Source: Maridesulfovibrio hydrothermalis AM13 = DSM 14728
Lineage (GTDB): Bacteria; Desulfobacterota; Desulfovibrionia; Desulfovibrionales; Desulfovibrionaceae
Assembly (NCBI RefSeq): GCF_000331025.1
Contig: NC_020055.1
Location: forward strand, 1,468,370-1,532,369
Length of the DNA stretch: 64,000 nucleotides
Direction: 5' to 3'
Below are positions 1 to 7,267 of this stretch, in pieces (within the stretch, counting starts at the first letter, position 1; every line of letters starts with the position of its first letter). The position numbers and the translations under genes are program-made. The notes under the pieces were generated by a model. It worked only from the letters and a program-made list of their open reading frames with translations, was not told the DNA's origin and made no database searches.

Positions 1-2
1 CA

Positions 3-83
3 GGGGTGGAGACTGCTCTGGTTATAAATAATAAAAATAAATTTGCGATTTTTGATTTTATGGAAGAATTATATGCTAGCTAA
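3..83 (+). CDS. Possible C-terminal end of an unidentified upstream gene (partial)
   Basis: One forward frame is open from the window edge to a TAA at 81-83 (26 codons, ending E-L-Y-A-S). The other two forward frames close within 30 bases. It could be the tail of a gene starting outside the window. The stretch is too short for any family call, and chance openness cannot be excluded. Confidence 0.3.
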   Translation, partial: GVETALVINNKNKFAIFDFMEELYAS

Positions 84-203
84 ATCTATTCAATGCTTTT
101 TTCTTTTCTTTAGTAAATTAATATTAACTGGAGTATTCTTTCAGGTATTAATCAAATTTATTTATATTATTTTACTAGATCAATATTTTACTTAGGATTT
201 ACT

Positions 204-1283
204 ATGACAAATAAGGTGTTTGCAGTTGTCTACTGTGAAGGTTTCTTTGGCGAGATGGATGGTAAAACAGCGAACGGGTTAGTTCGTTATTCAGAAAAGT
301 ATGAAATTGCAGGTATCATCGATAGTACAAAAGAAGGTCTTGATGCCGGAGAAGTGCTGGGCGGTGAGGCGAATGGAATTCCGATCTACAAAAATATACG
401 CAAGGCTCTGGAGGGAAAGGGCGAATCCGTAAAAGCATTTATTTACGGCATGGCTCCATTGTCCGGTTCTTTCTCCTTAGAAGACCGGGATGTGATGTTT
501 TATGCAATGGAGAATAATCTCGATATTATTAATGGATTGCATGACTTTTTAACTGACGATGAAGATTTCATGGAAAAGGCTGCAAAGTGTAATGTTCAGG
601 TACACGACATACGAAAACAGCAAAACAATATGCAGCGAAATGTCTTTACCGGCAGCATAGGCAAGGTCAAGTGTCCAAAAATTGCTGTTCTCGGAACTGA
701 TAGTGCTGTCGGGAAGCGTACAACCTCAGTTATTTTGACTGAAGCCCTTCGTAAGCTCGGCCTTAAGTCTGTGATGATTGCAACAGGGCAGACCGGCGTT
801 ATTCAAGGAGCGGAGTTTGGCGTTCCTCTCGATGCTTTGAAGGAGCAGTTTATTTCAGGTGAAATGGAAAAAGCCATTGTTGATGCCTGGGAAGCAGTAG
901 AGCCGGATGTCATGATTCTTGAGGGGCAGGGGGCGTTAAGTCATCCAGCATATTTGAGTTCGTGCTTTATTATCAGAGGCGGACAGCCTGAAGCTATTAT
1001 TGTGCAGCATCCGCCAAAGCGGGAAAATCTCGGTGATTATCCTGACATCAAAATGCCCTCTATTGAGAGTGAAATTGAACTTATTGAAGTGTTTTCAAAG
1101 TCACCGGTGATCGGCATTGCCATCAATCATGAAAATATGTCTGATTCTCAGGTCGATGAGACAATTGATTCTTATCAAAAGCAGTTTGAAATTCCAGCGA
1201 CAGATGTCCTTAAATTCGGCTGCGACGCGCTGGTCGCAAAAATACTGGCTACTTTTCCCAAGCTCCAAGCCAAGCTGGCTTGA
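204..1283 (+). CDS. DUF1611 family protein, DgcN-like
   Basis: A 359-residue protein of the DUF1611 family. Members called DgcN are reported as D-glutamate N-acetyltransferases of D-amino-acid catabolism. The N-terminal part (about 1-150) is Rossmann-like. The C-terminal part carries a P-loop at residues 164-172 (GTDSAVGKR) followed by a T-T pair, and a later I-L-E-G-Q-G stretch typical of the family. The ATG at 204 follows an AGGA about 8 bases upstream. The TGA stop overlaps the ATG of the racemase, so the two genes are translationally coupled and probably act on the same amino acid. Family assignment is good; the exact substrate is inferred from the racemase neighbour and is uncertain. Confidence 0.8.
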   Translation: MTNKVFAVVYCEGFFGEMDGKTANGLVRYSEKYEIAGIIDSTKEGLDAGEVLGGEANGIPIYKNIRKALEGKGESVKAFIYGMAPLSGSFSLEDRDVMFYAMENNLDIINGLHDFLTDDEDFMEKAAKCNVQVHDIRKQQNNMQRNVFTGSIGKVKCPKIAVLGTDSAVGKRTTSVILTEALRKLGLKSVMIATGQTGVIQGAEFGVPLDALKEQFISGEMEKAIVDAWEAVEPDVMILEGQGALSHPAYLSSCFIIRGGQPEAIIVQHPPKRENLGDYPDIKMPSIESEIELIEVFSKSPVIGIAINHENMSDSQVDETIDSYQKQFEIPATDVLKFGCDALVAKILATFPKLQAKLA

Positions 1284-2341
1284 TGAATACTCCTTATCTT
1301 GAAATTGACCTTTCAAAATTACATAGTAACGCCAAGCAGTTAACAGCCATGTTCGGCAGTCGGGGTATTGATATTACCGGGGTGACTAAAAGCGTTTTAG
1401 GAGACCCTGAAATTGCAGCTGCTCTGGTTTCCGCCGGAATAACTTCTCTTGGTGATTCCAGAATCGAGAACATAATCCGCATGAAAGAAGCTGGTGTTCA
1501 GGCCGCTTTTACTCTGATCCGAACGCCTGCGCTCAGTGCAGCCTGTGATGTTGTCACATATGTCGATGTGAGTTTTAATACCGAGTTATCTGTTATTGCA
1601 GAGTTGTCTGAGTTTGCTGTCAGGCAGAAGAAGGTTCACGATATCGTTCTCATGGTAGAGATGGGGGATCTCCGCGAGGGGATACTTCGTGAGGACATCA
1701 ATAAAATAATTGGAGAAGCTCTTCTGATGAAAGGCATCAGGATTATCGGGTTAGGGACCAATCTGGCTTGTTTTAACGGGGTCAAGCCAACCAGACGCAA
1801 TATGGATGATTTATCTCGTCTGACAGAAAGCTGTGAAAGAAATCACGGCATCAAGTTGCATCTTATTTCCGGTGGAAATTCTGCCAATTTTGACTGGGCG
1901 TTTGCCGATGACAGTAAAGGCCGGATAAATAATGTACGGCTGGGAGAAGCGATTTTTCTAGGCAGGGAAACGCTTTCGCGGAGGCACATCAAAGGACTTC
2001 ACCTTGATGCTGTTTCTTTAATCGGAGAAATTATAGAGTCCAAAGTTAAACCGTCGCTCCCTGAAGGAGAGACCGGACAGGATGCTTTTGGCAATACTCC
2101 GGTATTTGAAGATAAGGGTGAAATGCTAAGGTCGATTGTCGCACTGGGAAAACAGGATGTCTGTGTATCAGGGCTTACGCCGATGATAGATGTGGATATT
2201 TTAGGCTCCAGCAGTGATCATATTGTGTTGGATGCCACAAGAACCCCGTTGAAAGTCGGGGATCAAGTGCGTTTTAGTTTAGATTATGCGGCGCTATTGT
2301 CGTCTATGACATCACCATTTGTCAGAAGCGTTTATATCTAA
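1283..2341 (+). CDS. PLP-dependent alanine/ornithine racemase family protein
   Basis: About 352 residues, matching the alanine-racemase N-terminal (TIM barrel) fold of the alanine/ornithine racemase group. The likely PLP-binding lysine is K36 in G-V-T-K-S, and an S-G-G-N-S-A-N motif that should bind the cofactor phosphate lies near residue 200. The ATG at 1283 overlaps the upstream stop (TGATG); an in-frame TTG three bases earlier has no better support. The protein should interconvert L- and D-amino acids in the cytosol, with the adjacent DgcN-like protein acting on one enantiomer. Substrate (ornithine, alanine, glutamate or another) cannot be read from sequence. Confidence 0.8.
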   Translation: MNTPYLEIDLSKLHSNAKQLTAMFGSRGIDITGVTKSVLGDPEIAAALVSAGITSLGDSRIENIIRMKEAGVQAAFTLIRTPALSAACDVVTYVDVSFNTELSVIAELSEFAVRQKKVHDIVLMVEMGDLREGILREDINKIIGEALLMKGIRIIGLGTNLACFNGVKPTRRNMDDLSRLTESCERNHGIKLHLISGGNSANFDWAFADDSKGRINNVRLGEAIFLGRETLSRRHIKGLHLDAVSLIGEIIESKVKPSLPEGETGQDAFGNTPVFEDKGEMLRSIVALGKQDVCVSGLTPMIDVDILGSSSDHIVLDATRTPLKVGDQVRFSLDYAALLSSMTSPFVRSVYI

Positions 2342-2359
2342 GAGAAATGATCTGTAAAA

Positions 2360-2388
2360 ATGGCTGCGGGTTTTTACCTCGCAGTCAT
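2360..2388. terminator. Bidirectional terminator between convergent genes
   Basis: Arms 2360-2370 and 2378-2388 form an 11-bp stem with two G-U pairs and a 7-base loop. On the minus strand the stem is followed by a T-rich run (CATTTTTAC), so it best serves the PP2C gene ending at 2455, and it also lies just after the racemase stop. Confidence 0.65.
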
Positions 2389-2454
2389 TATAAAAACTGT
2401 CGGTTTGAGGGGGATGCTCCATATTCTCAGCAAACATGAGTTGGCAGTGATATA

Positions 2455-3261
2455 TTAAAAGCTGATGGAAATGGCAGCGATATCATCGTGGGTTTTAAAA
2501 CGGGGAAATTTGCGGCAATGAATATCAGTCTGCTCGGTTTGCCTGATGTAGTCCCGAATGCAGGATAAGCCGCCCTGTAAATAAAGATCAGCGAACAACC
2601 CGAAATCTTCTCTGGTTTCAGGGTCACATTTAGGCAGAAATAAACCATCGGTAAAAATCAGAATGTTACTGATATTGCGTAGTTTTTTCTTGCCGTACCT
2701 CAGAAAAGACAGGGCATCCTTTTCACCGCTAAGCACTCCGTAGGCAACATTCATTTGTGATCTGACCTTTAGAATCTGGTCCTTCAACGCTGTTGCAATG
2801 GGGGCATCAGTCGTGTGAGCCACATCTTTCCATAATTTGAGTGTTTCGGTGTCGTGGTCAAAGTTGTCCGCAAGCAGTTCATGGGTTCCATCCTCGTAAA
2901 TGACCAGAACAAGGCAGTCGCCGATCTGTATCCATTCAAATGTCTCTTTATTGATACGTACAACAGCTGCGCTTGTGCTCCACAGATGACCTTTATCGCT
3001 TATGTCTACACCGCGTTCCAGCATAGCATCGCAGATTGCAAAATTGGCTTTCTCGGCTAGTTTCGGCAGTGAATCATCATTACTTTCAAAGACCTGACCT
3101 GCAATGTTGGAAGCGAGAAACCCTCCGGTACAGCCCTGCTCATATGTGGCAGGAGTCAGGCTGGTGGCACCGTCAAAAACGCCGAAAAGACTTCCATTAA
3201 CTATATGAAAGTCTTCATTCATCACCCCTGTACCTTGTTCATATATTGACTCAACTAGCAT
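2455..3261 (-). CDS. PP2C-family serine/threonine protein phosphatase
   Basis: A roughly 268-residue stand-alone PP2C-type phosphatase. Visible metal-binding and catalytic signatures are the early N-E-D, the F-D-G-A motif, the central I-G-D motif and the final H-D-D-I-A. These are the usual aspartates that hold two Mn/Mg ions in phosphatases removing phosphate from Ser/Thr. There is no membrane segment, so it should be cytosolic. Neither candidate start has a strong ribosome site: the ATG at 3261 puts the PP2C domain at the very N terminus and is preferred; an in-frame ATG at 3306 would add 15 residues. No kinase or target gene is adjacent, so its partner is unknown. Confidence 0.75.
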   Translation of the reverse strand: MLVESIYEQGTGVMNEDFHIVNGSLFGVFDGATSLTPATYEQGCTGGFLASNIAGQVFESNDDSLPKLAEKANFAICDAMLERGVDISDKGHLWSTSAAVVRINKETFEWIQIGDCLVLVIYEDGTHELLADNFDHDTETLKLWKDVAHTTDAPIATALKDQILKVRSQMNVAYGVLSGEKDALSFLRYGKKKLRNISNILIFTDGLFLPKCDPETREDFGLFADLYLQGGLSCIRDYIRQTEQTDIHCRKFPRFKTHDDIAAISISF

Positions 3262-3750
3262 TACTTGCTCACTTGGTTTGTAAAAGAAAAAATAGATTTG
3301 CTGCATGACAGAGTCAAATTGTTATTATTGATGAAAGCAGGTGTGATGTATCTGGTTGGTTGATATCAGTGAGGGATGAACGTCAAAAGCCTCTGCGAAT
3401 TGAAGTCCACAGGGGGGGGGCTGGTCTATTAATTTCACTCAGATAAAAATGAGAATCTATTTATATAGTTATTGACGGGTGCGGTTAAAGACTATAACTA
3501 CTGCCATCTTGTATGAACTCCTATTTTTATGCACACCATTTCGATGTTTCATTTTTAATGCTTCGTTCTGTTCTTCATAAGTAATAGCAATATTTTTTAG
3601 TCAATCAAAAGGCAGGGCCTCTGATGGTCCGGCCTTTTTTTGTGGGCTTTAATGTGCGGGAAATGTTTTTTCGTTTTCCGGCAATGCCCTTTATTTCTTT
3701 TTGTCCCGGTTTTAAACGTTTTTAGCTTAAGTAATAAAAGGATTTTTTTG
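3262..3750. other. Long intergenic stretch upstream of sulP
   Basis: No convincing gene. It holds a run of nine G at 3412-3420, a promoter-like pair (TTGACG at 3472-3477 and TATAAC at 3493-3498, 15-base spacer) and an intrinsic terminator at 3609-3641. A 23-codon frame from an ATG near 3514 lacks a ribosome site. The promoter and terminator together would define an RNA of about 135 bases or a leader controlling sulP. Confidence 0.5.
3609..3641 (+). terminator. Intrinsic terminator in front of sulP
   Basis: Arms 3609-3619 and 3626-3636 form a GC-rich stem (one mismatch, one G-U) with a 6-base loop, followed by seven T at 3635-3641. No plus-strand gene ends nearby, so it terminates either a small RNA or the sulP leader transcript. 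It also shows that sulP cannot start before about 3650. Confidence 0.7.
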
Positions 3751-5340
3751 ATGGAAGCAAGCCATACTCTGGTGCCTAGTTCGAAAGGCTCTGTTCAAAG
3801 TGATATTTTTTCCGGGCTGACTGTTGCTCTGGCTCTTGTGCCGGAAGCTGTCGCCTTTTCTTTCGTAGCGGGAGTTTCTCCCATTGTAGGACTTTACGGC
3901 GCGTTCATGATGTGTTTGATCACTTCAGTGCTCGGCGGCCGGCCCGGTATGATTTCCGGTGCAACAGGTGCTATGGCTGTTGTTATGGTCAACCTTGTTC
4001 TGGAAGGTAATGCTATGGGCGCAGAAGGGGCGCATCTCGGCTTGCAGTATCTGTTTTTCACCCTTTTGCTTGTAGGTGTTTTTCAGGCGCTTGCCGGAAT
4101 TTTCAAGTTGGGTAAATTCATCAGAATGGTTCCCAGATCGGTTATGATGGGTTTTGTTAACGGTCTGGCTATTGTAATTTTTCTTTCGCAGTTAAAAATG
4201 TTCAAAGTTAACGGGGAATGGATGCATGGTCCGTCTCTCTGGACTATGGTTGCGCTTGTTGCTTTAACTATGGGTCTACTTTTTGCCGTACCCAGAATCC
4301 ATAAGAAAGCTCCGGGGGCTTTGATCGCTATTATTGCGGTTTCTGTGCTGGTTATTTTTTCAAATATTGAAACTGCTACAGTTCTTTCTTTTATCCAGTC
4401 AAACGGCGGAACAGGAATCAAGGCCGGATTGCCGACATTTGCGTTGCCGCAGGTTCCTTTTACGTGGGAAACGGTTGCTTTTGTAACTCCGTACGCGCTT
4501 ATCCTTGCTGCAATCGGACTTATTGAATCACTGATGACTTTGACTCTTATTGACGAATTGACCGACACCCACGGGAATGGAAACAGGGAGTGTTTGGCGC
4601 AGGGTTTTGCTAACTTTGTGAATGGTCTGTTCGGCGGTATGGGCGGTTGCGCCATGATCGGGCAGAGTATTATCAATATTACTTCGGGCGGGCGCGGTCG
4701 TCTTTCCGGTATTACTGCGGGTATGGCATTACTGTTTTTTATTCTCTTTACCTCAGCTTATATCGAGATGGTTCCCATTGCAGCTCTGGTCGGGGTTATG
4801 TTCATTGTCGTGATCAAGACCTTTGCATGGAGTACCTTCAACATTGTGAATAAGATTCCCAAATGTGATGTTCTGGTGATTGTGCTGGTGACCTTTTTGA
4901 CTGTGCAATATGATCTGGCAGTTGCGGTTATCTGCGGCGTAATTATTTCAGCTTTGATCTTTGCATGGGAAAATGCTCTGCGCATCCGTGCCCGTAAAAT
5001 TGTGGATGAGCATGGTATTAAGCATTATCAGATTTACGGTCCGTTATTTTTCGGTTCCACAACTCTGTTTATGAGCAAATTTGATGTGAAAAATGATCCT
5101 CAGGAAGTCATCATTGATTTTGAAGAGTCCCGCATTATGGACCAGTCAGCAATTGAGATCATCAACAAGGTCGCGGAGATGTACCAGAGAGCGGGTAAGA
5201 CTATTCACCTCTGGCACTTAAGCAAGGACTGTGTCCGCCTGATCAAAAAGGCTGAAAAAATATGTGTAGTCAATGTGCTTGCAGATCCGGATTATTTCGT
5301 CAGCATTGATAACTATCATAAGTTCCGCGAGGAGATATAA
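3751..5340 (+). CDS. SulP family sulfate/anion permease with STAS domain
   Basis: A 529-residue inner-membrane SulP transporter. The N-terminal about 410 residues are a series of hydrophobic segments including the family signatures A-L-V-P-E-A-V-A-F-S and the G-L-Y-G-A-F motif. The C-terminal about 110 residues form a cytoplasmic STAS domain (V-I-I-D-F-E-E-S-R onward). It probably imports sulfate, bicarbonate or a related anion; in a sulfate reducer sulfate is plausible, but SulP substrates vary. Start is the ATG at 3751, preceded by AAAAGGA at 3736-3742; an upstream in-frame extension to 3640 would begin inside a terminator and is rejected. It converges with the solute-binding protein gene, leaving 22 bases. 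Confidence 0.85.
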   Translation: MEASHTLVPSSKGSVQSDIFSGLTVALALVPEAVAFSFVAGVSPIVGLYGAFMMCLITSVLGGRPGMISGATGAMAVVMVNLVLEGNAMGAEGAHLGLQYLFFTLLLVGVFQALAGIFKLGKFIRMVPRSVMMGFVNGLAIVIFLSQLKMFKVNGEWMHGPSLWTMVALVALTMGLLFAVPRIHKKAPGALIAIIAVSVLVIFSNIETATVLSFIQSNGGTGIKAGLPTFALPQVPFTWETVAFVTPYALILAAIGLIESLMTLTLIDELTDTHGNGNRECLAQGFANFVNGLFGGMGGCAMIGQSIINITSGGRGRLSGITAGMALLFFILFTSAYIEMVPIAALVGVMFIVVIKTFAWSTFNIVNKIPKCDVLVIVLVTFLTVQYDLAVAVICGVIISALIFAWENALRIRARKIVDEHGIKHYQIYGPLFFGSTTLFMSKFDVKNDPQEVIIDFEESRIMDQSAIEIINKVAEMYQRAGKTIHLWHLSKDCVRLIKKAEKICVVNVLADPDYFVSIDNYHKFREEI

Positions 5341-5362
5341 GCTCCGGTTTATGATTAAAAAG

Positions 5363-6175
5363 TTATCGTTTGGCGTTCGTTCTGTAATTTTTCATAATTC
5401 TTTCAATGGTGCCGTCCTCCTTCATTTCAAGGATGACGGCATCAAATTTTCCAAGGAGTCCGGCAAAGCTGGAATTTTTGTTGATCAGTAAGTGGAAGGG
5501 CATAGAATTAAAAGCAATATCTGCCTGAACAATTTTATCGGTTAAACCCAGTTTAGCGATGTCGGGCCAGGCACAGCAGGGCCATTCGATTACAATATCC
5601 CCCCGTTGAAAAGCAAGCATATTCCATACACCTTCGCGTAAATGGGTTTCCTGCGTCGGTATCCCGTGCGCACGGATATTTTTGTCATTCCACCCGTTTC
5701 CGGCATAAGTGATCACGGTCAGCCCTTCATTGTAGATCTCATCTATATTCTTAATCTTTTTTATCTTCTCAAGTTTTGGATGTCCTGCATAAGTAAAGAT
5801 ATTCATGCTCTTTTCATAGAACGGATGGGCATGTGTTTTGGTATAGCTCAGTCGTTCTCTGGTCGGGACTGTAATCATTGCATCTATTTTCCCATTTCGG
5901 ACATAGTGCTGGCATCTTTTCCATGGAAATTCCTGCCACTTTACAGCTATGCCCATACGTTTTGTCAGGGCAGCATCAATAATATCGTGGAAACATCCTT
6001 CCACAGTCCCGTTGCTGTTTTTGGTGAAAAAAGGCCAGAAATCAGGATAGGCTATGGTGATTTTTTGATCTGCTGAAAGAGGGCTGGCACAGGATAGAAG
6101 GATTAACAGGCTGCAAAGCACCCCGGTAACACAGCCCAGAAAGTTTTCTTTATATAAAAGTTTCAGAATAAACAT
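5363..6175 (-). CDS. Periplasmic solute-binding protein (SBP_bac_3 type)
   Basis: 270 residues with a hydrophobic N-terminal signal sequence (about residues 12-35, probable cleavage after L-S-A) and a family 3 extracellular solute-binding fold: I-A-Y-P-D-F-W-P-F near residue 40, G-C-F-H-D-I-I-D, and M-I-T-V-P-T-R-E-R-L in mid-protein. Such proteins bind amino acids or small organic ions in the periplasm. No ABC permease or ATPase gene is next to it, so it is an orphan, common in Desulfovibrio-type genomes, and may serve a distant transporter or a sensor. Ligand unknown. The ribosome site before the ATG at 6175 is weak. Confidence 0.75.
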   Translation of the reverse strand: MFILKLLYKENFLGCVTGVLCSLLILLSCASPLSADQKITIAYPDFWPFFTKNSNGTVEGCFHDIIDAALTKRMGIAVKWQEFPWKRCQHYVRNGKIDAMITVPTRERLSYTKTHAHPFYEKSMNIFTYAGHPKLEKIKKIKNIDEIYNEGLTVITYAGNGWNDKNIRAHGIPTQETHLREGVWNMLAFQRGDIVIEWPCCAWPDIAKLGLTDKIVQADIAFNSMPFHLLINKNSSFAGLLGKFDAVILEMKEDGTIERIMKNYRTNAKR

Positions 6176-6321
6176 TGAGAGTATAATATCATGATCATAT
6201 AAACAGTCAACGATTCACTTTTACTTATTTAGCTTTAAATCAATTCAGTTACTTGAGTTAAATAGTGGTTGATCTGTTTTTTTTAAGCTATGAGCGGTCT
6301 GTAGCGGTTATTCTTGCTGCT

Positions 6322-6353
6322 ACAGGTTGATTATCGGGATCAGTTCAACCTGT
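6322..6353. repeat. Perfect 9-bp inverted repeat
   Basis: ACAGGTTGA at 6322-6330 and TCAACCTGT at 6345-6353 are exact inverses separated by 14 bases, in the gap between the solute-binding protein and the selenoprotein gene. No T-run follows. It may be an operator for the solute-binding protein (start 6175) or a processed hairpin; role unknown. Confidence 0.4.
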
Positions 6354-6363
6354 TCCATTTACA

Positions 6364-6395
6364 AAGGTCCGCCCTCGAATGTGAGAGCGGACCTT
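6364..6395 (-). terminator. Hairpin after the selenoprotein gene
   Basis: Arms 6364-6372 and 6387-6395 give a perfect 9-bp stem with a 14-base loop, about 20 bases beyond the stop of the peroxiredoxin-like gene. Only a short T-run follows on the minus strand, so termination may be incomplete. Confidence 0.55.
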
Positions 6396-6414
6396 AATTT
6401 ATTCCGTAGGGAAC

Positions 6415-7062
6415 TTATGCGATACTTTTGAGGGCCTTAACTATTTCAGAAGGTTCAAGGCGTTTAGTGTAATCGGCATCAGCAAAGTGATAAACAACGT
6501 TGCCGTCTTTGCCGATTACATATGTAGCCGGAAGGGGCAGGGTGAAGGTGCTGTCCCCGTTGGATGACTGAATGTCAATGCCGAAGTTTTTGTAGATGGG
6601 ACGCAATTCTTCATTCAGGACAAAGCACAGGCCGTAGGACTCTGCAACCTTGTTGCCTTTATCAAAAAGAACATCGAAAGCTATTTCATTTTTTCCTCTG
6701 GTGGACAGGGAGTTGTCCGGCTCTTCCGGCGAAATTGCTATGAGCTGTGCGCCGAGGGCTTCTATTTCAGGCAGGGACCGTTGCAGAGCTACCAGCTCCA
6801 GATTGCAGTATGGTCACCAGCCTCCGCGGTAGAAACTGACTACCAGCGGTCCTTTTTCAAGCATGGCTTCAAGGGTGCGGTCTTCACCCAGATGATTTTT
6901 CAGAGTAAAGGACGGGGCTTTCTTACCATTTTGCAAAGCTTTGTTCTCGATTCCTGTTGCTTTGAGGTCTGCGGTGGCCCTGCTCATTGTATCCAGAATT
7001 GTTGCAGGAATTTCTGCTCTGCTTCCTTCCAATACTTCGTTCAATTGTTTTGTCAGACTCAT
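6415..7062 (-). CDS. Peroxiredoxin-like (AhpC/TSA) selenoprotein, in-frame UGA = selenocysteine
   Basis: A 215-residue thioredoxin-fold peroxiredoxin-like protein if the UGA at 6816-6814 is read through. The frame is open on both sides of the UGA. The UGA sits at residue 83 in F-Y-R-G-G-W-U-P-Y-C, exactly where relatives carry the first cysteine of W-C-P-Y-C; C86 is the resolving cysteine. The downstream part (about 130 residues) matches the rest of the AhpC/TSA fold, including I-S-P-E-E-P and the L-P-A-T-Y-V-I motif. It should reduce peroxides or other oxidants using thiol donors in the cytosol. The ATG at 7062 has a GGAGG five bases upstream; an ATG four codons earlier overlaps that site. 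A SECIS-like hairpin directly follows the UGA. Automatic annotation would split this gene or call it broken. Confidence 0.88.
6776..6816 (-). promoter_or_regulatory. Bacterial SECIS element (UGA recoding hairpin)
   Basis: On the minus strand, starting at the UGA (6816-6814), the RNA can fold with GACC (6815-6812) pairing GGTC (6779-6776), TGCA (6807-6804) pairing TGCA (6785-6782), and an apical GAGCT (6798-6794) pairing AGCTC (6790-6786) around a GGT loop (6793-6791). The loop begins 20 bases after the UGA and has G in its first two positions, as known for bacterial SECIS elements that bind SelB. Confidence 0.8.
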
Positions 7063-7099
7063 TTTATCCTCCATTAAGGTGTATCGTAATCGTGGTTAA

Positions 7100-7122
7100 G
7101 TATACTTTCGAAAATTGTATAC
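7100..7122 (-). promoter_or_regulatory. Candidate operator upstream of the selenoprotein gene
   Basis: GTATAC occurs at 7100-7105 and again at 7117-7122 with an 11-base AT-rich spacer, 38-60 bases before the ATG. The site is palindromic as a whole and the proximal copy overlaps a TATACT that could be a -10 box. A redox-responsive repressor site is a possibility only. Confidence 0.35.
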
Positions 7123-7267
7123 CTAGATTGTATGATATCTTAAAAAGGTGGATTGTCTATAAGACATTATATTGATTTTGGTGAATGTGAAGTTTTTTTG
7201 ATTCTTAGAAGGGGCAGGGAAATAGTAGGAATATACAGGCGGTTAAGGTGTCTTATACTAGTCTGGT

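Noticed and set aside
3436..3460. Fur-box-like AT-rich element (AAAATGAGAATC)
   Set aside because: Only one half resembles the Fur consensus and the neighbouring genes are not iron related.
3640..3750. N-terminal extension of the SulP protein to 3640
   Set aside because: It begins inside a strong intrinsic terminator, and the ATG at 3751 has a good ribosome site and matches family N termini.
4083..4676. 197-codon minus-strand open frame inside sulP
   Set aside because: Mirror of the hydrophobic codons of the permease; no domain and no start signal.
6415..7074. Reading the peroxiredoxin-like gene as a pseudogene or as two separate small genes
   Set aside because: The single UGA is placed at the catalytic cysteine column, both sides are intact and a SECIS-like hairpin follows; random decay would not place it there.
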